A stretch of DNA of 64,000 nt, taken from Bromus sterilis (Eukaryota > Streptophyta > Magnoliopsida > Poales > Poaceae). The stretch spans positions 1,178,001 through 1,242,000 of the forward strand of contig OX465598.1 of NCBI GenBank assembly GCA_950022295.1, in the 5' to 3' direction. A program made the translations under genes and the position numbers. A model generated the notes under the pieces. It searched no databases, was not told where the DNA came from, and worked only from the letters and a program-made list of their open reading frames with translations. Below, in pieces: positions 11,065-23,430 of the stretch (position 1 is the first letter of the stretch; each line of letters starts with the position of its first letter).

Positions 11065-13291
11065 CGTCAGCCCTCGCACTTTTGGCCGATTCTGGCCTGT
11101 TTCATGGGCTCTTAATCACAGTTACATGGGCTATTAATCACCGTTTTGGGTCTCCGGAGTGATTTCCACCATTGACGAACCCAGGGTGCATTTACGTGAC
11201 GGTTATCAACACTCGCAGTTTTGGCCGATTCTGGCCATTTTCATGGGTTATTAATAACAGTTATATGGGCTATTAATCACCGTCTTGGGTCCCCGGAGTG
11301 ATTTCCACCACTGACGAACCGTAGGGTGCATTTACGTGACGGTCATCATCCCTCGCACTTTTGGCCGATTCTGGCCTGTTTCATGGGCTATTAATCACAG
11401 TTACATGGGTAATCACCGTTTTGTGTCCCCGGAGTGATTTCCACCATTGACGAACCCTAGGGTGCATTTATGTGATGGTCATCAACCCTCGCACTTTTGG
11501 CCGATTCTGGCCTGTTTCATGGGCTATTAATCACAGTTCCATGGGCTATTAATCACCGTTTTGGGTCCCCGGAGTGATTTCCACCACTGACGAACCCTAG
11601 AGTGCATTTACGTGACGGTCATCAACCCTCGCACTTTTGGCCGATTCTGGCCTGTTTCATGAGCTATTAATCACAATTACCTGGGCTATTAATCACCGTT
11701 TTGGGTCCCCGAAATGATTTCCACCATTGACGTACCCAGGGTGCATTTACGTGCCGGTCATCAGCCCTCGCACTTTTGGCCGATTCTGGCCTGTTTCATG
11801 GGCTCTTAATTACAGTTACATGGGCTATTAATCACCGTTTTGGGTCTCCGGAGTGATTTCCACCATTGACGAACCCAGGGTGCATTTACGTGACGGTTAT
11901 CAACACTCGCAGTTTTGGCCGATTCTGGCCATTTTCATGGGTTATTAATAACAGTTATATGGGCTATTAATCACCGTCTTGGGTCCCCGGAGTGATTTCC
12001 ACCACTGACGAACCCTAGGGTGCATTTACGTGACGGTCATCATCCTTCGCACTTTTGGCCGATTCTGGTCTGTTTCATGGGCTATTAATCACAATTACAT
12101 GGGCTATTAATCACCGTTTTGGGTCCCCGGAGTGATTTCCACCATTGACAAACCCCAGGGTGCATTTATGTGCCGGTCATCAGCCCTCGCACTTTTGGCC
12201 GATTCTGGCCTGTTTCATGGGCTCTTAATCACAGTTACATGGGCTATTAATCACCGTTTTGGGTCTCCGGAGTGATTTCCACCATTGACGAACCCAGGGT
12301 GCATTTACGTGACGGTTATCAACACTCGCAGTTTTGGCCGATTCTGGCCATTTTCATGGGTTATTAATAACAGTTATATGGGCTATTAATCACCGTCTTG
12401 GGTCCCCGGAGTGATTTCCACCACTGACGAACCGTAGGGTGCATTTACGTGACGGTCATCATCCCTCGCACTTTTGGCCGATTCTGGCCTGTTTCATGGG
12501 CTATTAATCACAGTTACATGGGTAATCACCGTTTTGTGTCCCCGGAGTGATTTCCACCATTGACGAACCCTAGGGTGCATTTATGTGATGGTCATCAACC
12601 CTCGCACTTTTGGCCGATTCTGGCCTGTTTCATGGGCTATTAATCACAGTTCCATGGGCTATTAATCACCGTTTTGGGTCCCCGGAGTGATTTCCACCAC
12701 TGACGAACCCTAGAGTGCATTTACGTGACGGTCATCAACCCTCGCACTTTTGGCCGATTCTGGCCTGTTTCATGAGCTATTAATCACAATTACCTGGGCT
12801 ATTAATCACCGTTTTGGGTCCCCGAAATGATTTCCACCATTGACGTACCCAGGGTGCATTTACGTGCCGGTCATCAGCCCTCGCACTTTTGGCCGATTCT
12901 GGCCTGTTTCATGGGCTCTTAATCACAGTTACATGGGCTATTAATCACCGTTTTGGGTCTCCGGAGTGATTTCCACCATTGACGAACCCAGGGTGCATTT
13001 ACGTGACGGTTATCAACACTCGCAGTTTTGCCCGATTCTGGCCATTTTCATGGGTTATTAATAACAGTTATATGGGCTATTAATCACCGTCTTGGGTCCC
13101 CGGAGTGATTTCCACCACTGACGAACCCTAGGGTGCATTTACGTGACGGTCATCATCCCTCGCACTTTTGGCCGATTCTGGTCTGTTTCATGGGCTATTA
13201 ATCACAATTACATGGGCTATTAATCACCGTTTTGGGTCCCCGGAGTGATTTCCACCATTGACAAACCCCAGGGTGCATTTATGTGCCGGTC
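11065..13291 (+). repeat. Tandem 8-monomer HOR, 1,113 bp, two adjacent copies
   Basis: Copy 1 (about 11,065-12,177) and copy 2 (about 12,178-13,290) share their monomer variants in order, including the 4-bp-deleted monomer at 11,405 and 12,518 and the rare GAACCGTAGGG at 11,321 and 12,434 (offset 1,113). Similarity breaks on the left near GGTCGTCAG at 11,063 and on the right near 13,294, where CATCAGCCC is replaced by CATCAACAG. The length is a few bases below 8 x 140 because of the deleted monomer and the 139-bp forms. Confidence 0.8.
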
Positions 13292-16200
13292 ATCAACAGT
13301 CGCAGTTTTGGCCAATTCTGGTCTGTTTCATGGGCTATTAAACACTGTTACAAGGGCTATTAATCACCCTTTTGAGTCCCTGAAGTGATTTCCACCATTG
13401 ACGAACCCTAGGGTGCATTTACGTGCCGGTAATCTACCCTCGCACTTTTGGCCGATTCTGGCCTGTTTCATGAGCTATTAATCACAATTACCTGGGCTAT
13501 TAATCACCGTTTTGGGTCCCCGAAATGATTTCCACCATTGACGTACCCAGGGTGCATTTACGTGCCGGTCATCAGCCCTCGCACTTTTGGCCGATTCTGG
13601 CCTGTTTCATGGGCTCTTAATCACAGTTACATGGGCTATTAATCACCGTTTTGGGTCTCCGGAGTGATTTCCACCATTGACGAACCCAGGGTGCATTTAC
13701 GTGACGGTTATCAACACTCGCAGTTTTGGCCGATTCTGGCCATTTTCATGGGTTATTAATAACAGTTATATGGGCTATTAATCACCGTTTTGGGTCCCCG
13801 GAGTGATTTCCACCACTGACGAACCCTAGGGTGCATTTACGTGACGGTCATCATCCCTCGCACTTTTGGCCGATTCTGGCCTGTTTCATGGGCTATTAAT
13901 CACAGTTACATGGGCTATTAATCACCGTTTTGTGTCCCCGGAGTGATTTCCACCATTGACGAACCCTAGGGTGCATTTATGTGACGGTCATCAACCCTCG
14001 CACTTTTGGCCGATTCTGGCCTGTTTCATGGGCTATTAATCATAGTTACATGGGCTATTAATCACCGTTTTGGGTCCCCGGAGTGATTTCCACCATTGAC
14101 GAACCCTAGGGTGCATTTACGTGCCGGTCATCAAGACTCGCAGTTTTGGCCGATTCTGGCCACTTTCATGGGCTATTAATCATAGTTATATGGGCTATTA
14201 ATCACCGTTTTGGGTCCCCGGAGTGATTTCCACCATTGACAAACCCCAGGGTGTATTTACGTGCCGGTCATCAACAGTCGCAGTTTTGGCCAATTCTGGT
14301 CTGTTTCATGGGCTATTAATCACAATTACATGGGCTATTAATCACCGTTTTGGGTCCCCGGAGTGATTTCCACCATTGACAAACCCCAGGGTGCATTTAT
14401 GTGCCGGTCATCAGCCCTTGCACTTTTGGCCGATTCTGGCCTGTTTCATGGGCTCTTAATCACAATTACATGGGCTATTAATCACCGTTTTGGGTCTCCG
14501 GAGTGATTTCCACCATTGACGAACCCAGGGTGCATTTATGTGACGGTTATCAACACTCGCAGTTTTGGCCGATTCTGGCCATTTTCATGGGTTATTAATA
14601 ACAGTTATATGGGCTATTAATCACCGTCTTGGGTCCCCGGAGTGATTTCCACCACTGACGAACCCTAGGGTGCATTTACGTGACGGTCATCATCCCTCGC
14701 ACTTTTGGCCGATTCTGGCCTGTTTCATGGGCTATTAATCACAGTTACATGGGTAATCACCATTTTGTGTCCCCGGAGTGATTTCCACCATTGACGAACC
14801 CTAGGGTGCATTTATGTGACGGTCATCAACCCTCGCACTTTTGGCCGATTCTGGCCTGTTTCATGGGCTATTAATCACAGTTCCATGGGCTATTAATCAC
14901 CGTTTTGGGTCCCCGGAGTGATTTCCACCACTAACGAACCCTAGAGTGCATTTACGTGACGGTCATCAACCCTCGCACTTTTGGCCGATTCTGGCCTGTT
15001 TCATGAGCTATTAATCACAATTACCTGGGCTATTAATCACCGTTTTGGGTCCCCGAAATGATTTCCACCATTGACGTACCCAGGGTGCATTTACGTGCCG
15101 GTCGTCAGCCCTCGCACTTTTGGCCGATTCTGGCCTGTTTCATGGGCTCTTAATCACAGTTACATGGGCTATTAATCACCGTTTTGGGTCTCCGGAGTGA
15201 TTTCCACCATTGACGAACCCAGGGTGCATTTACGTGACGGTTATCAACACTCGCAGTTTTGGCCGATTCTGGCCATTTTCATGGGTTATTAATAACAGTT
15301 ATATGGGCTATTAATCACCGTCTTGGGTCCCCGGAGTGATTTCCACCACTGACGAACCCTAGGGTGCATTTACGTGACGGTCATCATCCCTCGCACTTTT
15401 GGCCGATTCTGGTCTGTTTCATGGGCTATTAATCACAATTACATGGGCTATTAATCACCGTTTTGGGTCCCCGGAGTGATTTCCACCATTGACAAACCCC
15501 AGGGTGCATTTATGTGCCGGTCATCAGCCCTCGCACTTTTGGCCGATTCTGGCCTGTTTCATGGGCTCTTAATCACAGTTACATGGGCTATTAATCACCG
15601 TTTTGGGTCTCCGGAGTGATTTCCACCATTGACGAACCCAGGGTGCATTTACGTGACGGTTATCAACACTCGCAGTTTTGGCCGATTCTGGCCATTTTCA
15701 TGGGTTATTAATAACAGTTATATGGGCTATTAATCACCGTCTTGGGTCCCCGGAGTGATTTCCACCACTGACGAACCGTAGGGTGCATTTACGTGACGGT
15801 CATCATCCCTCGCACTTTTGGCCGATTCTGGCCTGTTTCATGGGCTGTTAATCACAGTTACATGGGTAATCACCGTTTTGTGTCCCCGGAGTGATTTCCA
15901 CCATTGACGAACCCTAGGGTGCATTTATGTGATGGTCATCAACCCTCGCACTTTTGGCCGATTCTGGCCTGTTTCATGGGCTATTAATCACAGTTCCATG
16001 GGCTATTAATCACCGTTTTGGGTCCCCGGAGTGATTTCCACCACTGACGAACCCTAGAGTGCATTTACGTGACGGTCATCAACCCTCGCACTTTTGGCCG
16101 ATTCTGGCCTGTTTCATGAGCTATTAATCACAATTACCTGGGCTATTAATCACCGTTTTGGGTCCCCGAAATGATTTCCACCATTGACGTACCCAGGGTG

Positions 16201-16735
16201 CATTTACGTGCCGGTCATCAGCCCTCGCACTTTTGGCCGATTCTGGCCTGTTTCATGGGCTCTTAATCACAGTTACATGGGCTATTAATCACCGTTTTGG
16301 GTCTCCGGAGTGATTTCCACCATTGACGAACCCAGGGTGCATTTACGTGACGGTTATCAACACTTGCAGTTTTGCCCGATTCTGGCCATTTTCATGGGTT
16401 ATTAATAACAGTTATATGGGCTATTAATCACCGTCTTGGGTCCCCGGAGTGATTTCCACCACTGACGAACCCTAGGGTGCATTTACGTGACGGTCATCAT
16501 CCCTCGCACTTTTGGCCGATTCTGGTCTGTTTCATGGGCTATTAATCACAATTACATGGGCTATTAATCACCGTTTTGGGTCCCCGGAGTGATTTCCACC
16601 ATTGACAAATCCCAGGGTGCATTTATGTGCCGGTCATCAACAGTCGCAGTTTTGGCCAATTCTGGTCTGTTTCATGGGCTATTAAACACTGTTACAAGGG
16701 CTATTAATCACCCTTTTGAGTCCCTGAAGTGATTT

Positions 16736-19380
16736 CCACCATTGACGAACCCTAGGGTGCATTTATGTGACGGTCATCAACCCTCGCACTTTTGGCCGAT
16801 TCTGGCCTGTTTCATGGGCTATTAATCACAGTTCCATGGGCTATTAATCACCGTTTTGGGTCCCCGGAGTGATTTCCACCACTGACGAACCCTAGAGTGC
16901 ATTTACGTGACGGTCATCAAACCTTGCACTTTTGGCCGATTCTGGCCTGTTTCATGGGCTATTAATCACAGTTACATGGGCTATTAATCACCGTTTTGGG
17001 TCCCCGGAGTGATTTCCACCTTTGACAAACCCAGGGTGCATTTACGTGCCGGTCATCAACCCTCGCACTTTTTGCCGATTCTGGCCTGTTTTATGGGCTA
17101 TTAATAACAGTATACATGGGCTATTAATCATCGTTTTGGGTCCCCGGAGTGATTTCCACCATTGACGAACCCAGGCTGCATTTACGTGCCGGTCATCAAC
17201 AGTCGCCGTTTTTGCCGATTCTGGCCTGTTTCTTGGGCTATTAATCACAGTTATATAGGCTCTTAATGACCGTTTTGCGTCCCCGGAGTGATTTCCACCA
17301 TTGACGAACCCAGGGTGCATTTACGTGATGATCATCAACCCTCGCCCTTTTGGCCGATTCTGGCCTGTTTCATGGGCTATTAATCACAGTTACATGGGCT
17401 ATTAATCACCGTTTTGGGTCCCCGGAGTGATTTCCACCATTGACGAACCCCAGGGTGCATTTACGTGACGGTCATCAACCCTCGCACTTTTGGCCGATTC
17501 TGGCCTGTTTCATGGGCTATTAATCACAGTTACATGGGCAATTAATCACCGTTTTGGGTCCCCGGAGTGATTTCCACCATTGACGAACCCCAGGCTGCAT
17601 TTACGTGACGGTCATCAACCCTCGCACTTTTTGCCGATTCTGGCCTGTTTCATGGGCTATTAATCACAGTTATATGGGCTATTAATCACCGTTTTGGGTC
17701 CCCGGAGTGATTTCCACCATTGACGAACCCCAGGGTGCATTTACGTGACGGTCATCAACCCTCTCACTTTTGGCCGATTCTGGCCTGTTTCATGAGCTAT
17801 TAATCACAATTACCTGGGCTATTAATCACCGTTTTGGGTCCCCGGAGTGATTTCCACCACTGACGAACCCTAGGGTGCATTTACGTGACGGTCATCAACC
17901 CTCGCACTTTTGGCAGATTCTAGCCTGTTTCATGGGCTCTTAATCACAGTTACATGGGCTATTAATCATCGTTTTGGGTCTCCGGAGTGATTTCCACCGT
18001 TGACGAACCCAGGGTGCATTTACGTGACGGTTATCAACACTCGCAGTTTTGGCCGATTCTGGCCATTTTCATGGGTTATTAATAACAGTTATATGGGCTA
18101 TTAATCACCGTTTTGGGTCCCCGGAGTGATTTCCACCACTGACGAACCCTAGGGTGCATTTACGTGACGGTCATCATCCCTCGCACTTTTGGCCGATTCT
18201 GGCCTGTTTCATGGGCTATTAATCACAGTTACATGGGCTATTAATCACCGTTTTGTGTCCCCGGAGTGATTTCCACCATTGACGAACCCTAGGGTGCATT
18301 TATGTGACGGTCATCAACCCTCGCACTTTTGGCCGATTCTGGCCTGTTTCATGGGCTATTAATCACAGTTCCATGGGCTATTAATCACCGTTTTGGGTCC
18401 CCGGAGTGATTTCCACCACTGACGAACCCTAGAGTGCATTTACGTGACGGTCATCAAACCTCGCACTTTTGGCCGATTCTGGCCTGTTTCATGGGCTATT
18501 AATCACAGTTACATGGGCTATTAATCACCGTTTTGGGTCCCCGGAGTGATTTCCACCTTTGACAAACCCAGGGTGCATTTACGTGCCGGTCATCAACCCT
18601 CGCACTTTTTGCCGATTCTGGCCTGTTTTATGGGCTATTAATAACAGTATACATGGGCTATTAATCATCGTTTTGGGTCCCCGGAGTGATTTCCACCATT
18701 GACGAACCCAGGCTGCATTTACGTGCCGGTCATCAACAGTCGCCGTTTTTGCCGATTCTGGCCTGTTTCTTGGGCTATTAATCACAGTTATATAGGCTCT
18801 TAATGACCGTTTTGGGTCCCCGGAGTGATTTCCACCATTGACGAACCCCAGGGTGCATTTACGTGATGATCATCAACCCTCGCCCTTTTGGCCGATTCTG
18901 GCCTGTTTCATGGGCTATTAATCACAGTTACATGGGCTATTAATCACCGTTTTGGGTCCCCGGAGTGATTTCCACCATTGACGAACCCCAGGGTGCATTT
19001 ACGTGACGGTCATCAACCCTCGCACTTTTGGCCGATTCTGGCCTGTTTCATGGGCTATTAATCACAGTTATATAGGCTATTAATCACCGTTTTGGGTCCG
19101 CGGAGTGATTTCCACCATTGACGAACCCCAGGGTGCATTTACGTGACGATCATCAACCCTCGCCCTTTTCGCCGATTCTGGCCTGTTTCATGGGCTATTA
19201 ATGACAGTTACATGGGCTATTAATCACCGTTTTGGGTCCCCGGAGTGATTTCCACCATTGACGAACCCCAGGGTGCATTTACGTGACGGTCATCAACCCT
19301 CGCACTTTTGGCCGATTCTGGCCTGTTTCATGGGCTATTAATCACAGTTACATGGGCAATTAATCACCGTTTTGGGTCCC
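16736..19380 (+). repeat. Region 6: block C, two rounds offset by about 1,537 bp
   Basis: Block C is marked by a monomer pair: TTTACGTGCC with TTTTATGGG and ACAGTATACATGG, then GGCTGC with AGTCGCCGTTTTTGCC and the rare TTTCTTGGGC followed by GGCTCTTAATGACC. TTTCTTGGGC is near 17,230 and 18,768, giving an 11-monomer offset; 16.74-17.4 kb and 18.28-18.97 kb correspond throughout. The pair totals 279 bp, a multiple of three, so open frames of 68-92 codons on the minus strand survive by chance; they are not taken as genes. Confidence 0.8.
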
Positions 19381-20410
19381 CGGAGTGATTTCCACCATTG
19401 GCGAACCCAGGGTGCATTTACGTGACGGTCATCAACCCTCGCAGTTTTGGCCGATTCTGGCCATTCTCATGGGTTATTAATAACAGTTATATGGGCTATT
19501 AATCACCGTTTTGGGTCCCCGGAGTGATTTCCACCATTGACGAACCCTAGGGTGCATTTACGTGACAGTCCTCAACCCTCGCACTTTTGGCCGATTCTGG
19601 CCTGTTTCATGGGCTATTAATCACAGTTACATGGGCTATTAATCACCGTTTTGGGTCCCCGGAGTGATTTCCACCATTGACGAACCCTAGGGTACATTTA
19701 TGTGACGGTCATCAAACCTCGCACTTTTGGCCGATTCTGGCCTGTTTCATGGGCTATTAATCACAGTTCCATGGGCTATTAATCACCGTTTTGGGTCCCC
19801 GGAGTGATTTCCACCATTGACGAACCCAGGGTGCATTTACGTGCCGGTCATCAACCCTCACACTTTTTGCCGATTCTGGCCTGTTTAATGGGCTATTAAT
19901 AACAGTATACATGGGCTATTAATCATCGTTTTTGGTCCCCGGAGTGATTTCCACCATTGACGAACCCAGGCTGCATTTACGTGTCGGTAATCAACATTCG
20001 CCGTTTTTGCCGATTCTGGCCTGTTTCATGGGCTATTAATCACAGTTATATAGGCTATTAATCACCGTTTTGGGTCCGCGGAGTGATTTCCACCATTGAC
20101 GAACCCCAGGGTGCATTTACGTGACGATCATCAACCCTCGCCCTTTTGGCCGATTCTGGCCTGTTTCATGGGCTATTAATCATAGTTACATGGGCTATTA
20201 ATCACCGTTTTGGGTCCCCGGAGTGATTTCCACCATTGACGAACCCTAGGGTGCATTTACGTGCCGGTCATCAAGACTCGCAGTTTTGGCCGATTCTGGC
20301 CATTTTCATGGGCTATTAATCATAGTTATATGGGCTATTAATCACCGTTTTGGGTCCCCGGAGTGATTTCCACAATTGACAAACCCTAGAGTGCATTTAC
20401 GTGACGGTCA
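19381..20410 (+). repeat. Region 7: block A copy
   Basis: A single block A run begins at TTGGCGAACCC near 19,398, with GACAGTCCTC at 19,564. It continues through the GGGTACATTTATGTG, TTTAATGGG, GTGTCGGTAATC, TCCGCGGAG and AAGACTCGCAG monomers. Together with the preceding block C it forms a segment of about 2.5 kb (17.9-20.4 kb) that recurs 4,043 bp downstream at 22.0-24.5 kb, sharing private variants such as CCTTTTCGCCG and AATGACAGTTACATGG. Confidence 0.8.
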
Positions 20411-22170
20411 TCAACCCTCGCACTTTTGGCCGATTCTGGCCTGTTTCATGAGCTATTAATCACAATTACCTGGGCTATTAATCACCGTTTTGGGTCCCCG
20501 AAATGATTTCCACCATTGACGTACCCAGGGTGCATTTACGTGCCGGTCATCAGCCCTCGCACTTTTGGCCGATTCTGGCCTGTTTCATGGGCTCTTAATC
20601 ACAGTTACATGGGCTATTAATCACCGTTTTGGGTCTCCGGAGTGATTTCCACCATTGACGAACCCAGGGTGCATTTACGTGACGGTTATCAACACTCGCA
20701 GTTTTGGCCGATTCTGGCCATTTTCATGGGTTATTAATAACAGTTATATGGGCTATTAATCACCGTCTTGGGTCCCCGAAGTGATTTCCACCACTGACGA
20801 ACCCTAGGGTGCATTTACGTGACGGTCATCATCCCTCGCACTTTTGGCCGATTCTGGCCTGTTTCATGGGCTATTAATCACAGTTACATGGGTAATCACC
20901 GTTTTGTGTCCCCGGAGTGATTTCCACAATTGACGAACCCTAGGGTGCATTTATGTGACGGTCATCAACCCTCGCACTTTTGGCCGATTCTGGCCTGTTT
21001 CATGGGCTATTAATCACAGTTCCATGGGCTATTAATCACCGTTTTGGGTCCCCAGAGTGATTTCCACCACTGACGAACCCTAGAGTGCATTTACGTGACG
21101 GTCATCAACCCTCGCACTTTTGGCCGATTCTGGCCTGTTTCATGAGCTATTAATCACAATTACCTGGGCTATTAATCACCGTTTTGGGTCCCTGAAATGA
21201 TTTCCACCATTGACGTACCCAGGGTGCATTTACGTGCCGGTCATCAGCCCTCGCACTTTTGGCCGATTCTGGCCTGTTTCATGGGCTCTTATTCACAGTT
21301 ACATGGGCTATTAATCACCGTTTTGGGTCTCCGGAGTGATTTCCACCATTGACGAACCCAGGCTGCATTTACGTGACGGTTATCAACACTCGCAGTTTTG
21401 GCCGATTCTGGCCATTTTCATGGGTTATTAATAACAGTTATATGGGCTATTAATCACCGTCTTGGGTCCCCGGAGTGATTTCCACCACTGACGAACCCTA
21501 GGGTGCATTTACGTGACGGTCATCATCCCTCGCACTTTTGGCCGATTCTGGCCTGTTTCATGGGCTATTAATCACAGTTACATGGGTAATCACCGTTTTG
21601 TGTCCCCGGAGTGATTTCCACCATTGACGAACCCTAGGGTGCATTTATGTGACGGTCATCAACCCTCGCACTTTTGGCCGATTCTGGCCTGTTTCATGGG
21701 CTATTAATCACAATTCCATGGGCTATTAATCACCGTTTTGGGTCCCCGGAGTGATTTCCACCACTGACGAACCCTAGAGTGCATTTACGTGACGGTCATC
21801 AACCCTCGCACTTTTGGCCGATTTTGGCCTGTTTCATGAGCTATTAATCACAATTACCTGGGCTATTAATCACCGTTTTGGGTCCCCGAAATGATTTCCA
21901 CCATTGACGTACCCAGGGTGCATTTACGTGCCGGTCATCAGCCCTCGCACTTTTGGCCGATTCTGGCCTGTTTCATGGGCTCTTAATCACAGTTACATGG
22001 GCTATTAATCACCGTTTTGGGTCTCCGGAGTGATTTCCACCATTGACGAACCCAGGGTGCATTTACGTGACGGTTATCAACACTCGCAGTTTTGGCCGAT
22101 TCTGGCCATTTTCATGGGTTATTAATAACAGTTATATGGGCTATTAATCACCGTTTTGGGTCCCCGGAGT
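20411..22170 (+). repeat. Region 8: block B copies
   Basis: Two 4-bp-deleted monomers at 20,888 and 21,582 are again 694 bp apart. The first is followed by the rare CACAATTGACGAACC and CCCCAGAGTG forms, and GGGCTCTTATTCACAG occurs near 21,284. These recur exactly 5,297 bp downstream (26,185 and 26,588). CACAATTCCATGG near 21,711 recurs 3,909 bp downstream near 25,620. The region is thus stitched from pieces that were each amplified separately. Confidence 0.8.
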
Positions 22171-23430
22171 GATTTCCACCACTGACGAACCCTAGGGTGC
22201 ATTTACGTGACGGTCATCATCCCTCGCACTTTTGGCCGATTCTGGCCTGTTTCATGGGCTATTAATCACAGTTACATGGGCTATTAATCACCGTTTTGTG
22301 TCCCCGGAGTGATTTCCACCATTGACGAACCCTAGGGTGCATTTATTTGACGGTCATCAACCCTCGCACTTTTGGCCGATTCTGGCCTGTTTCATGGGCT
22401 ATTAATCACAGTTCCATGGGCTATTAATCACCGTTTTGGGTCCCCGGAGTGATTTCCACCACTGACGAACCCTAGAGTGCATTTACGTGACGGTCATCAA
22501 ACCTCGCACTTTTGGCCGATTCTGGCCTGTTTCATGGGCTATTAATCACAGTTACATGGGCTATTAATCACCGTTTTGGGTCCCCGGAGTGATTTCCACC
22601 TTTGACAAACCCAGGGTGCATTTACGTGCCGGTCATCAACCCTCGCACTTTTTGCCGATTCTGGCCTGTTTTATGGGCTATTAATAACAGTATACATGGG
22701 CTATTAATCATCGTTTTGGGTCCCCGGAGTGATTTCCACCATTGACGAACCCAGGCTGCATTTACGTGCCGGTCATCAACAGTCGCCGTTTTTGCCGATT
22801 CTGGCCTGTTTCTTGGGCTATTAATCACAGTTATATAGGCTCTTAATGACCGTTTTGGGTCCCCGGAGTGATTTCCACCATTGACGAACCCCAGGGTGCA
22901 TTTACGTGATGATCATCAACCCTCGCCCTTTTGGCCGATTCTGGCCTGTTTCATGGGCTATTAATCACAGTTACATGGGCTATTAATCACCGTTTTGGGT
23001 CCCCGGAGTGATTTCCACCATTGACGAACCCCAGGGTGCATTTACGTGACGGTCATCAACCCTCGCACTTTTGGCCGATTCTGGCCTGTTTCATGGGCTA
23101 TTAATCACAGTTATATAGGCTATTAATCACCGTTTTGGGTCCGCGGAGTGATTTCCACCATTGACGAACCCCAGGGTGCATTTACGTGACGATCATCAAC
23201 CCTCGCCCTTTTCGCCGATTCTGGCCTGTTTCATGGGCTATTAATGACAGTTACATGGGCTATTAATCACCGTTTTGGGTCCCCGGAGTGATTTCCACCA
23301 TTGACGAACCCCAGGGTGCATTTACGTGACGGTCATCAACCCTCGCACTTTTGGCCGATTCTGGCCTGTTTCATGGGCTATTAATCACAGTTACATGGGC
23401 AATTAATCACCGTTTTGGGTCCCCGGAGTG
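22171..23430 (+). repeat. Region 9: block C copy
   Basis: This is the block C pair with TTTCTTGGGC near 22,811, repeating 18.13-19.39 kb at an offset of 4,043 bp. It includes the private CCTTTTCGCCG monomer near 23,212. A GTGCATTTATTTGACGG change near 22,343 is private to this copy. No gene is present. Confidence 0.78.

Larger units (their letters stand above)
10341..16735 (+). repeat. Region 5: block B higher-order repeat with short monomers
   Basis: Block B is marked by a monomer with a 4-bp deletion in the second half of the 22-bp repeat (ATGGGTAATCACC instead of ATGGGCTATTAATCACC), usually followed by TTTTGTGTCC. Copies lie at 10,711, 11,405, 12,518, 14,749 and 15,862. Their spacings are 694, 1,113, 2,231 and 1,113 bp. 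The block also carries TCTTGGGTCC, GGGCTCTTAATCAC, GATTTCCACCACTGACG, TAGAGTGC and ATTACCTGGG monomers. Two runs end with AAACACTGTTACAAGGG (near 13,340 and 16,684). The 14.04-16.73 kb part repeats 10.0-13.39 kb less one 694-bp unit. Confidence 0.85.

Noticed and set aside
17042..17320. 92-codon minus-strand open frame, and the related 68-codon frames near 18.6, 22.6, 28.8, 41.5 and 52.2 kb
   Set aside because: They lie wholly inside satellite monomer pairs, have no separate start context, and exist because 139 + 140 bp is a multiple of three. The commonest monomers carry stops in these frames.
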